This document shows positions 1 through 5,440 of a stretch of 9,311 bases of DNA, piece after piece. Origin of the DNA: an uncultured Ruminococcus sp. (lineage in GTDB: Bacteria; Bacillota_A; Clostridia; Oscillospirales; Acutalibacteraceae). The DNA is taken from positions 1-9,311 of the forward strand of contig CACYEJ010000465.1 of NCBI GenBank assembly GCA_902773395.1, given 5' to 3'. The notes under the pieces are model-generated. The model ran no database searches. It was not told the DNA's origin and worked only from the letters and a program-made list of their open reading frames with translations. The translations under genes and the position numbers were made by a program. Position 1 is the stretch's first letter; every line of letters starts with the position of its first letter.

Positions 1-124
1 AACCGTGTTGAATTGAAATATTAATATATAAAAAAATTACGTACCCGACAATATTCAAGTGCGTTTTGCGTGCGGTGCTTATTGCTGGTTGCGGAGTCAG
101 GATTTGAACCTACGCCCTTCAGGT
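1..124 (-). repeat. Decayed copy of tRNA-fMet 3' half and its terminator
   Basis: This stretch is a diverged direct repeat of 848-990. Positions 85-119 match the acceptor, CCA end and T arm of the intact tRNA-fMet at about 33 of 35 bases. Positions 30-64 match its terminator hairpin closely, and 1-16 match 848-863 at 15 of 16. About 20 bases present in the other copy are missing near position 29. Similarity fades in the anticodon region: the stem is broken, no CAT anticodon remains, and no D arm or 5' acceptor strand follows, so it cannot make a tRNA. The repeat may continue left of the window. It is either a decayed tandem tRNA or an attachment-site remnant of an integrated element. Confidence 0.8.
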
Positions 125-162
125 ATCAACCTATTCACGACCTTTATTTGTTCTTGATTTAG

Positions 163-191
163 GTGATTTTCTTAAACTTTTATGTTATAAT
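163..191 (+). promoter_or_regulatory. Promoter of the orphan gene
   Basis: A perfect extended -10 (TG, one base, then TATAAT at 186-191) lies 17 bases after a weak -35 (GTGATT, 163-168, 3 of 6 to consensus). The start of transcription would be near 198. This leaves an untranslated leader of about 170 bases before the gene at 372, in which a weak 6-bp stem (199-204 with 225-230) is the only structure seen. Confidence 0.55.
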
Positions 192-331
192 AAAGTAGAG
201 GGTAGTAATTAACATTTTGGAATATACCCTGAATCCGCAAAATTCATATTGCTTTAAAAAACGGAAAAAGTGTAACTACATAGACAATAGAAAAACTTTG
301 CAGGACTCTTAACCGCCAGACGGGTGATATA

Positions 332-361
332 ATGGAGTATGCAGAAGATACAAAAGAATAA
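332..361 (+). CDS. Possible 9-codon leader ORF (MEYAEDTKE)
   Basis: A ribosome-binding sequence GGGTGA (322-327) stands five bases before an ATG at 332. The ORF reads nine codons and stops with TAA at 359-361, directly against the AAAGGTGA of the next gene. The block GGTGATATAATGGA occurs here (323-336) and again at the next start (363-376), exactly 40 bases apart and in a different frame. It may be a translated leader that couples to the gene behind it, or simply a small duplication of the start region. No coding evidence beyond the start signals is available. Confidence 0.3.
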   Translation: MEYAEDTKE

Positions 362-371
362 AGGTGATATA

Positions 372-770
372 ATGGAAATAACCAAATACAACGATTATGA
401 AAACGTAGAAAACGCTATCAATAAGAACGAGCCTTTAATGGCTGTAATATCCTTTGACGGCTCTAAGGCTTATGTATGCCACATTGACGACGGTGTAGAA
501 CATCACATTTTGTTAAGTAAAGTTGGATATAACGGAAGCGATATTGATAAGTTCTATAGGATTATATTTGACAAAGAAGGTGCAGACTGGACTTTTATTT
601 GTCCTCCGGATTATAAGAACATCACATACAAGTCAAGACGTATCAAAACTTTTTACCGTGACGGTATTAGTGCAATATCTGAGTTTCTTTCGGAAATGGG
701 TTACTTATGTGATATAAGAATACCATCACGATATAGACGGCATTTTGATATTATGCTTGAAGATGAATAA
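372..770 (+). CDS. Hypothetical protein between tRNA-fMet repeats
   Basis: I do not recognise this 132-residue protein (MEITKYNDYENV...). It looks soluble and acidic, with no signal peptide, membrane segment or known motif. The first half is rich in Asp/Glu/Asn. The second half has aromatic and basic patches (YKSRRIKTFYRDG, then IPSRYRRHFD), followed by an acidic C-terminus (LEDE). The ATG at 372 is preferred because AAAGGTGA ends four bases before it; an in-frame ATG at 339 would add 11 residues but has no good ribosome-binding site. The gene has its own promoter and terminator and stands alone between the two tRNA-derived repeats, which suggests a mobile or accessory gene. No integrase is visible. 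The function is unknown. Confidence 0.75.
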   Translation: MEITKYNDYENVENAINKNEPLMAVISFDGSKAYVCHIDDGVEHHILLSKVGYNGSDIDKFYRIIFDKEGADWTFICPPDYKNITYKSRRIKTFYRDGISAISEFLSEMGYLCDIRIPSRYRRHFDIMLEDE

Positions 771-774
771 TATC

Positions 775-813
775 AAAAAGAGAGCGGAGCTTGGCGGCTT
801 TGCTCTTTTTATT
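775..813 (+). terminator. Rho-independent terminator of the orphan gene
   Basis: It starts five bases after the TAA at 768-770. The arms AAAAAG plus AGAGC (775-785) and GCTCTTTTT (802-810) pair with a two-base bulge, and the T run in the second arm provides the U tract. The orientation fits the plus-strand gene. Confidence 0.75.
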
Positions 814-847
814 CAAAATACGAAACACGGCAAAAACTCAGTGTTTA

Positions 848-1028
<181 letters not shown>

Positions 1029-1074
1029 ATATTTATTTTTCGTATCAGGCTTTGTCTGCCCCCAACAGTTATAT

Positions 1075-1103
1075 ATTATATCACTGCAACATGCTTTTGT
1101 CAA
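1075..1103 (-). promoter_or_regulatory. Consensus promoter of tRNA-fMet
   Basis: On the minus strand a perfect TTGACA (1098-1103) and a perfect TATAAT (1075-1080) are separated by exactly 17 bases, with the TGA of an extended -10 directly before the TATAAT. Transcription should start near 1068, about 40 bases before the mature tRNA 5' end. Such a strong promoter fits a single-copy stable RNA gene. Confidence 0.9.
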
Positions 1104-1334
1104 CAGTTTTTTTCATGAATTTTTATTTTTATTAAAGTCTGTTATTTGTTCACAAATTTATATAATTATCACTAAAAAAACTGTTAAAACAATAATCTTT
1201 ATTTCACAAATATCTTACTTGTTCTTTTCTATTATATGCAGCTTTTCTTTAAAGTATACATGAATAAAAATTTTTCAGTCATCTAATTTCCGGGACAGCC
1301 TCAATCGAGTAATTGATTAGTCATACTTTACCTA
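1104..1334. other. AT-rich spacer without a gene
   Basis: No convincing coding sequence is present on either strand. The one open frame that enters from the left starts as the antisense of the tRNA. The region holds a 12-bp inverted repeat (1102-1113 with 1174-1185, AACAG plus seven T and its complement) that overlaps the tRNA -35, and the short palindrome ATTTGTTCACAAAT. Both may be chance in such AT-rich DNA. Confidence 0.5.
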
Positions 1335-1379
1335 ATTTCAACCGTTAGAATAATTATGCTGTATCCTTACGGTTGAAAT
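1335..1379 (-). repeat. Inverted repeat downstream of mrp, possible 3' hairpin
   Basis: The arms ATTTCAACCGT (1335-1345) and ACGGTTGAAAT (1369-1379) form an 11-bp perfect stem. It can grow by two pairs past one mismatch, with a loop of roughly 18-23 bases. It lies 27 bases after the mrp stop codon. No T run follows on either strand, so it is not a canonical intrinsic terminator; it may protect the 3' end of the message or work with Rho. Confidence 0.5.
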
Positions 1380-1406
1380 CAGATTATTTTCTGTACGTTT
1401 AAACTA

Positions 1407-2240
1407 TCATTTTCTGTCGCTCAGCTTTGAGATTAACTCCCCCAAAGCCTTGTCAATATCTTCGCTTTGATAATTTTCAACGCTGCCCTCATCGGCACAT
1501 CTCGCAAGCTCAGGGTCAATCGGCAGCTTCGCAAGCACACTCGTTCCAAACTGAGATGCAGTTTCTTCTATTCGGCTTTCTCCAAATATACTGTGTCTTC
1601 CGCCGCAATCGGGACATTCAAAATAGCTCATATTCTCTACTAATCCAAGAATAGGAATATTCATCATATCAGCCATTTTCACTGCCTTCTCAACAATCAT
1701 CGACACAAGCTCCTGCGGTGATGTTACTATAATTATTCCGTCAATCGGCAGCGACTGAAACACCGTCAACGCTACATCTCCCGTACCCGGCGGCATATCT
1801 ACAAACATATAGTCTACATCGCCCCATATTACGTCCGTCCAGAACTGCTTTACCGTTCCTGAAATAACAGGTCCTCTCCATACAACCGGGTCTGTTTCGC
1901 TCTCTAAAAGAAGATTCACCGACATTACTTTGATTCCCGTCTTTGTAAGCTCAGGTAAAATTCCGTCCGGATTTGCCCTTGCTCTGTTTTTAAGTCCAAA
2001 CACCTTTGGTATTGACGGACCTGTTATATCAGCGTCAAGTACAGCCGTCTTTAGCCCCTCTCGGTTTGCAGCCGCCGCAAGCATTGAGGTAACTGCGGAT
2101 TTTCCTACTCCGCCCTTTCCGCTTACAATTCCTATCACCTTTTTTACGCTGCTCTGAGCATTAATCTCTTGTTGAAAGCTATTCTTCGTATCGCTGCTAC
2201 AGCTTGACGAACAGCTATTACAGTCATGTGTACAGCCCAT
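1407..2240 (-). CDS. mrp: Mrp/NBP35 (ApbC) family Fe-S cluster carrier ATPase
   Basis: This 277-residue cytosolic P-loop ATPase belongs to the Mrp/ApbC family, which holds and passes on iron-sulfur clusters to client proteins. The deviant Walker A is GKGGVGKS (41-48). It is followed by the switch segment DADITGPSIP (69-78), the Walker B-like DMPPGTGD (148-155), and the CPDC pair of cysteines (209-212) expected to bridge an Fe-S cluster between two subunits. The N-terminus has four cysteines (3, 7, 10, 14), a feature of clostridial and NBP35-type members that may hold a second cluster. The ATG has AGGAGG ten bases upstream. It follows the membrane protein gene by 63 bases, which include a 9-bp hairpin, and probably shares its promoter. 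It ends with TGA. Confidence 0.93.
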   Translation of the reverse strand: MGCTHDCNSCSSSCSSDTKNSFQQEINAQSSVKKVIGIVSGKGGVGKSAVTSMLAAAANREGLKTAVLDADITGPSIPKVFGLKNRARANPDGILPELTKTGIKVMSVNLLLESETDPVVWRGPVISGTVKQFWTDVIWGDVDYMFVDMPPGTGDVALTVFQSLPIDGIIIVTSPQELVSMIVEKAVKMADMMNIPILGLVENMSYFECPDCGGRHSIFGESRIEETASQFGTSVLAKLPIDPELARCADEGSVENYQSEDIDKALGELISKLSDRK

Positions 2241-2267
2241 TTCGTTTTTGCCTCCTATTCAATATAA

Positions 2268-2291
2268 GGGCGAACTGTAGTTAGTCCGCCC
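2268..2291 (-). other. Intergenic hairpin before mrp
   Basis: On the minus strand GGGCGGACT pairs with AGTTCGCCC over nine pairs (one G-U) with a six-base loop. It sits between the membrane protein gene and the mrp ribosome-binding site. No U run follows, so it is more likely an mRNA processing or stability element than a terminator. Confidence 0.45.
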
Positions 2292-2303
2292 CACACGTTA
2301 TTA

Positions 2304-2795
2304 TTATTTCTTTTTATTACTCTTTTTATTTGTTTTGTTTTCTTTTTTATTGTCTTGTTTATCCATTTCTTCGGAGCGTTCCGGATAAAAGACATCTTCC
2401 GCATCTACCATTTCAAATCCGCTTGTAAACGTGTACGGAAGCCCGTAGCCTAATGTTACTGCGGCAAGATACATAATCACACTATTTTCGGTAATCTGAG
2501 TATGAAGCGGAAGCCCCACCGCAAAAAACGCGCATATTGCATACAGCGACGGCAGAACCATTAAAATAAGCACCGACGGACTAAACCTTACAATCTGTTT
2601 GCCGTCGCCCACTCTCGTTGCATAAAAAAGCATTACGCCAAAGAAAATAACCAGCACAATTGTAACGCCGGTCTGTAACGTTACATTAGTCATCGTAGAC
2701 GAAAGCTGAATTATAAAATAACAGCAAATTACATATGCAACCACCATGAAAGCCGAAAAGAACATATTTAATGCTTCTTTGTTTCTCTTGTTCAT
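2304..2795 (-). CDS. Four-helix membrane protein of unknown function
   Basis: This 163-residue protein is not recognised. Four hydrophobic segments are visible at about 12-31, 42-59, 73-95 and 104-123. They are followed by an acidic stretch (EDVFYPERSEEMD) and a very Lys/Asn-rich tail (about 146-163) ending in KKK. There is no cleavable signal peptide; the short N-terminus is basic (MNKRNK), so by the positive-inside rule both ends are likely cytoplasmic. The ATG has AGGAGG about eleven bases upstream, and a promoter lies at 2833-2860. It probably forms a transcription unit with mrp, but nothing in the sequence links the two functions. The tail could contact nucleic acid or acidic lipid, which is a guess. 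Confidence 0.75.
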   Translation of the reverse strand: MNKRNKEALNMFFSAFMVVAYVICCYFIIQLSSTMTNVTLQTGVTIVLVIFFGVMLFYATRVGDGKQIVRFSPSVLILMVLPSLYAICAFFAVGLPLHTQITENSVIMYLAAVTLGYGLPYTFTSGFEMVDAEDVFYPERSEEMDKQDNKKENKTNKKSNKKK

Positions 2796-2832
2796 ATTTG
2801 ATAATTCCTCCTTTTTATTTTCTCATATTTTA

Positions 2833-2860
2833 ATTGTACCACAAATTTTTCTAAGGTCAA
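2833..2860 (-). promoter_or_regulatory. Promoter of the membrane protein-mrp unit
   Basis: On the minus strand TTGACC (2855-2860) and TACAAT (2833-2838) are 16 bases apart, and TGG just before the -10 gives an extended -10. Each hexamer matches consensus at 5 of 6. It begins four bases after the prmA stop codon, and transcription would start near 2826, about 30 bases before the ATG. No terminator is seen between prmA and this promoter, so read-through from prmA is also possible. Confidence 0.7.
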
Positions 2861-2864
2861 GATT

Positions 2865-3785
2865 TTATTTCAGCTTTGCAGCCAAACACACCCAGCCGTT
2901 CTCTTCGTACTTCTCGATAATCGTGAATTTCTCACTAACAGCCGCCTCTACCTCGGCACTCCTTACATCAATAATTCCGCTCATAATATAAACGCTGTCC
3001 TCGTTCATGAACTTATCAACATCGCTGCTAAGTGCAATAATAGCGTCGGCAACTATATTCGCTGCAACAATATCATATTTGCCGCTAATCTTATCAGCGA
3101 GATTGCCGCAAATCACCTCGAACCTATCAGCAACATTATTAAGCTCAGCATTCTCTTTTGCAGTCTTAACAGCCATTTCGTCAATATCAACGCCTACCGC
3201 ACTGTCGCAGCCAAGCAGCAAGCCTGCTACTGCCAAAATTCCGCTTCCGCAGCCGATGTCAAGAAATTTCTTTCCAGCCTCCGCATACTTCTCAATCACC
3301 TGCAAAACAAGTCTTGTTGTTTCGTGAGTACCTGTACCGAACGCAAGCCCAGGGTCAAGATTCAGCACAACTCTGTCATCTGCGGTGTAGTTATCTCTCC
3401 ATGTGGGTCTGATTAGCAGCTTCTCGCCTATGGGAATGGGGTTAAAATACTGCTTCCAGTTGTTGAGCCAATCCTCCTCAATACAGCTGTCACACTCAAT
3501 TTCAAATGGTATTCCCTCGCTTTTGTAGCGTTCGCTCAGAAAAGACACTGCCTCCTGCGGATTCTCTTCGGGACTTATGTAAACGTGTACTATCCCCTTT
3601 GAGCGGTCCTTTTGCAGCAGCTCCTCGTCAATCAGGTCAATGTGGGCTATTTCTTCAACCTCTTGCTCCAGCATTGAATAATCCTCGATATAAATACCGT
3701 AAGGCACTACCATTTGCGAAATGTCGCCTGCAAGGTCAATATACTTGTTAGGCACACTGATTTTTATTTCTGTCCAATCGTTCAT
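2865..3785 (-). CDS. prmA: Ribosomal protein L11 methyltransferase
   Basis: This 306-residue S-adenosylmethionine-dependent enzyme methylates ribosomal protein L11 (trimethylation in characterised members). The N-terminal part (about 1-95) is the L11-binding domain. The catalytic part follows: the family signature LDPGLAFGTGTHETT (143-157), SAM motif I FLDIGCGSGIL (174-184), the acidic end of strand 2 GVDID (198-202), and motif IV DIVAANIVAD (238-247), which corresponds to the DxxxANI signature. The length is normal for the family. The ATG has AAAGGAG about ten bases upstream. It lies 96 bases after dnaJ, a neighbourhood conserved in Firmicutes; the rsmE methyltransferase gene that often comes next is absent. 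Two competing hairpins occupy the gap before it. Confidence 0.96.
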   Translation of the reverse strand: MNDWTEIKISVPNKYIDLAGDISQMVVPYGIYIEDYSMLEQEVEEIAHIDLIDEELLQKDRSKGIVHVYISPEENPQEAVSFLSERYKSEGIPFEIECDSCIEEDWLNNWKQYFNPIPIGEKLLIRPTWRDNYTADDRVVLNLDPGLAFGTGTHETTRLVLQVIEKYAEAGKKFLDIGCGSGILAVAGLLLGCDSAVGVDIDEMAVKTAKENAELNNVADRFEVICGNLADKISGKYDIVAANIVADAIIALSSDVDKFMNEDSVYIMSGIIDVRSAEVEAAVSEKFTIIEKYEENGWVCLAAKLK

Positions 3786-3809
3786 ATTTTATATGCTCCT
3801 TTATGATAC

Positions 3810-3846
3810 AGCTTCAGGGGAACAGAAGCTATTGTTTTGTTCCCCT
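3810..3846 (-). promoter_or_regulatory. Two mutually exclusive hairpins upstream of prmA
   Basis: In minus-strand RNA order the segment reads arm A AGGGGAACA (3846-3838), a 7-base linker, arm B AGCTTC (3830-3825), arm A' TGTTCCCCT (3824-3816) and arm B' GAAGCT (3815-3810). A pairs with A' over nine perfect pairs, or B pairs with B' over six perfect pairs. The arms are interleaved, as in a pseudoknot. However, A' and B' touch with no linker, so both stems can hardly form in full together. The ribosome-binding site of prmA follows 8 to 9 bases later. No U run is present. This could be an attenuator-like switch, an RNA processing site, or simply one stable hairpin. Confidence 0.45.
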
Positions 3847-3881
3847 TGACGATTCTTTTATATTTCGTGAAGCCGTGCTGA

Positions 3882-5021
3882 TTATTCCTCAAAGAGGTCC
3901 TTTATCTTATTAAAGAAACCTTTTCTCTTCACATAATTTCTCTCGCTGGAATTTCCGTCAAACTCCTGCAATAGTTCTTTCTGACGCTTTGAAAGATTCT
4001 TTGGCACTTCAATAGTAACTGTTACGTACTGGTCGCCCTTGCCTCTGCCGTTAAGGCTTTGAATACCTCTTCCCTTTAATCTGAATCTGTCGCCCGGCTG
4101 AGTACCCTCTTTCACGCTGTAGGTCACTTTACCGTCAAGCGTCGGCACAACTACCTCTGCACCAAGGCAAGCCTGAACAAATGTAAGCGGCAATTCGCAA
4201 TAAACATCGTTGCCCTTTCTCTCAAAAATCGGGTGCGGTCTGACGCTGATAGTTATGTACAAATCTCCTGCCGGACCATGATTAATACCGGCGTTGCCAC
4301 GTCCGCCTACGCTGAGTCTTTGACCGTCGTCAACACCAGCCGGAATATTGAATTCCTCTTCAAGCTTCTTTCTTATTCTGCCCTTGCCGTCGCATCGTGG
4401 ACAAGGATTCTCTACAATTCTGCCTCTGCCGCCGCACGCATCGCAAGCTCTTGTTGTTTGAACAACGCCGAACGGAGTACGGGAGTTTATCTTCACCTGA
4501 CCTGAACCGCCGCATGCTGAGCAGGTTTTGGGAGATGTACCCTTTTTAGCGCCTGAGCCGTCGCACTCGTCACAATTTTCGATACGCTGAAAAGCAACCT
4601 TTTTTTTGCAGCCCTTTGCAGCCTCTTCAAAAGACACGCTGCAAATTGTTTCAACATCGTTGCCTCGTCTTGGAGCGTTCGGGTTTGACTGACGTCTGCC
4701 GCCAAATCCGCCGAAAAAGCTGTTGAGTATATCGTCCATATCAAAGCCGCCTGCATACGAACCATAGCCGCCTGCGCCGCCGCCGTAATTCGGGTCAACA
4801 CCTGCATGACCGAACTGGTCGTAACGAGCTTTTTTATCTTTATCTGAAAGAATCTCGTAGGCTTCGTTTACTTCTTTAAATTTTTTCTCCGCTTCCTTAT
4901 CATCGGGGTGAAGGTCGGGGTGATACATTTTTGCTTTTTTTCTGAATGCTTTTTTTATTTCATCATCGGACGCACTTTTCTCAACGCCCAAAACCTCATA
5001 GTAATCTCTTTTATCAGCCAA
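3882..5021 (-). CDS. dnaJ: Chaperone protein DnaJ (Hsp40)
   Basis: This 379-residue co-chaperone stimulates DnaK ATP hydrolysis and delivers unfolded clients to it. The J domain (about 5-70) has the essential HPD at 34-36. A Gly/Phe-rich linker follows (about 71-108). The zinc-binding domain has four CxxCxGxG repeats at 150-157, 167-174, 193-200 and 207-214, so this is a full type I DnaJ. The C-terminal client-binding domains complete the protein. The start is taken as TTG at 5021, because AGGAGG (5029-5034) is seven bases upstream and the product then begins [13 protein letters not shown], like other DnaJ proteins. An ATG at 5066 would add 15 unrelated residues. A 419-base gap separates it from dnaK, and it probably has its own promoter. 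Confidence 0.97.
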   Translation of the reverse strand: MADKRDYYEVLGVEKSASDDEIKKAFRKKAKMYHPDLHPDDKEAEKKFKEVNEAYEILSDKDKKARYDQFGHAGVDPNYGGGAGGYGSYAGGFDMDDILNSFFGGFGGRRQSNPNAPRRGNDVETICSVSFEEAAKGCKKKVAFQRIENCDECDGSGAKKGTSPKTCSACGGSGQVKINSRTPFGVVQTTRACDACGGRGRIVENPCPRCDGKGRIRKKLEEEFNIPAGVDDGQRLSVGGRGNAGINHGPAGDLYITISVRPHPIFERKGNDVYCELPLTFVQACLGAEVVVPTLDGKVTYSVKEGTQPGDRFRLKGRGIQSLNGRGKGDQYVTVTIEVPKNLSKRQKELLQEFDGNSSERNYVKRKGFFNKIKDLFEE

Positions 5022-5028
5022 GGTTAGC

Positions 5029-5034
5029 CCTCCT
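5029..5034 (-). promoter_or_regulatory. Ribosome-binding site fixing the TTG start of dnaJ
   Basis: A perfect AGGAGG on the minus strand is seven bases before the TTG at 5021. It lies inside the longer open frame that begins at the 5066 ATG, which argues that the TTG is the true start. Confidence 0.8.
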
Positions 5035-5091
5035 ATGTAAATTAGCCGGTCTGCGCCGACAAACAATATAGCATTAATAACTTTTCTTTTC

Positions 5092-5167
5092 TAATACTTG
5101 CATTTAATTCGGGAATAAAAACACCCTATATGATTGTAATATTTTTTGTCGTTAAATGCAAGTATTA
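5092..5167. repeat. 16-bp perfect inverted repeat around the dnaJ promoter
   Basis: The arm TAATACTTGCATTTAA (5092-5107) is the exact reverse complement of 5152-5167, with a 44-base spacer. The right arm covers the predicted -35 of dnaJ and the left arm lies about 20-35 bases after the predicted transcription start. It does not match CIRCE (TTAGCACTC) or the CtsR heptamer repeat. There is no target-site duplication, so a transposon remnant is not supported. It may be an operator pair or an mRNA hairpin in transcripts reading through from dnaK. Confidence 0.7.
5133..5161 (-). promoter_or_regulatory. Probable separate promoter of dnaJ
   Basis: On the minus strand TTGCAT (5156-5161, 3 of 6 to consensus) and TACAAT (5133-5138, 5 of 6) are 17 bases apart. 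Transcription would start near 5126, leaving a leader of about 105 bases. No CIRCE is nearby, so this promoter would not answer directly to HrcA. Confidence 0.5.
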
Positions 5168-5188
5168 AAACGGAAAAATTTTATTAAT

Positions 5189-5209
5189 TACACTATGTAA
5201 ATTAGTGTA
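5189..5209 (-). repeat. Small AT-rich hairpin between dnaK and dnaJ
   Basis: TACACTA and TAGTGTA form seven pairs around a seven-base loop. On the minus strand it is followed by ATTAATAAAATTTTT, so it may be a weak terminator for dnaK transcripts. The stem has only two G-C pairs. Confidence 0.35.
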
Positions 5210-5237
5210 TGATTTATTATATAAATATCATCTTGCA

Positions 5238-5276
5238 GAATTCGCCGAGTTAAAATTAACCTAACCCGGCGAATTC
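5238..5276 (-). repeat. Strong hairpin downstream of dnaK
   Basis: On the minus strand GAATTCGCCGGGTTA pairs with TAACTCGGCGAATTC over 15 continuous pairs, including one G-U, with a nine-base loop. The same fold on the plus strand would have an A-C mismatch, so the structure fits dnaK-derived RNA. No U run follows it on the minus strand; a T run (after a six-base gap) is on the plus side only. It is probably a processing or 3'-protecting hairpin, or a terminator of unusual form. Confidence 0.65.
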
Positions 5277-5440
5277 ATTATATTTTTTTATGATTTTTCT
5301 TATTACTCAAACCTTAAAAGTGGTTAGTAAGTTCTTAGATAAACTATAATATAGTAACCTAAAACTCCCTGCTAAATAGTGACTTTTGGTCGGGTTCGAA
5401 AACTAAATCATAACAAAGACTATCTTCTCGTATTTAAAAA

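Larger units (their letters stand above)
5068..5440. other. Long dnaK-dnaJ intergenic region without a gene
   Basis: The gap is AT-rich, with many stop codons in all frames and no coding sequence that I can support. It holds three inverted repeats (5092-5167, 5189-5209 and 5238-5276) and one promoter-like sequence. A further weak repeat (AGACTA at 5417-5422 with TAGTCT at 5442-5447) overlaps the dnaK stop codon. In many Firmicutes dnaK and dnaJ are closer together, so the spacing suggests that dnaJ can be expressed separately. Confidence 0.6.

Noticed and set aside
85..160. A second functional tRNA gene
   Set aside because: Only the 3' half is recognisable. The anticodon stem is broken and no 5' acceptor or D arm can be found.
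3810..3846. A complete H-type pseudoknot
   Set aside because: The order of arms fits, but there is no base between the second arm of the first stem and that of the second, so the loop could not cross a 9-bp stem.
4493..4807. Open frame inside dnaJ on the same strand
   Set aside because: It is an out-of-frame shadow of the Gly- and Cys-rich part of DnaJ, which is strongly supported by its motifs.
5092..5167. A small transposon-like element (MITE) with 16-bp terminal repeats
   Set aside because: The flanks show no target-site duplication and the 76-base length is very short. A regulatory or RNA role fits better.
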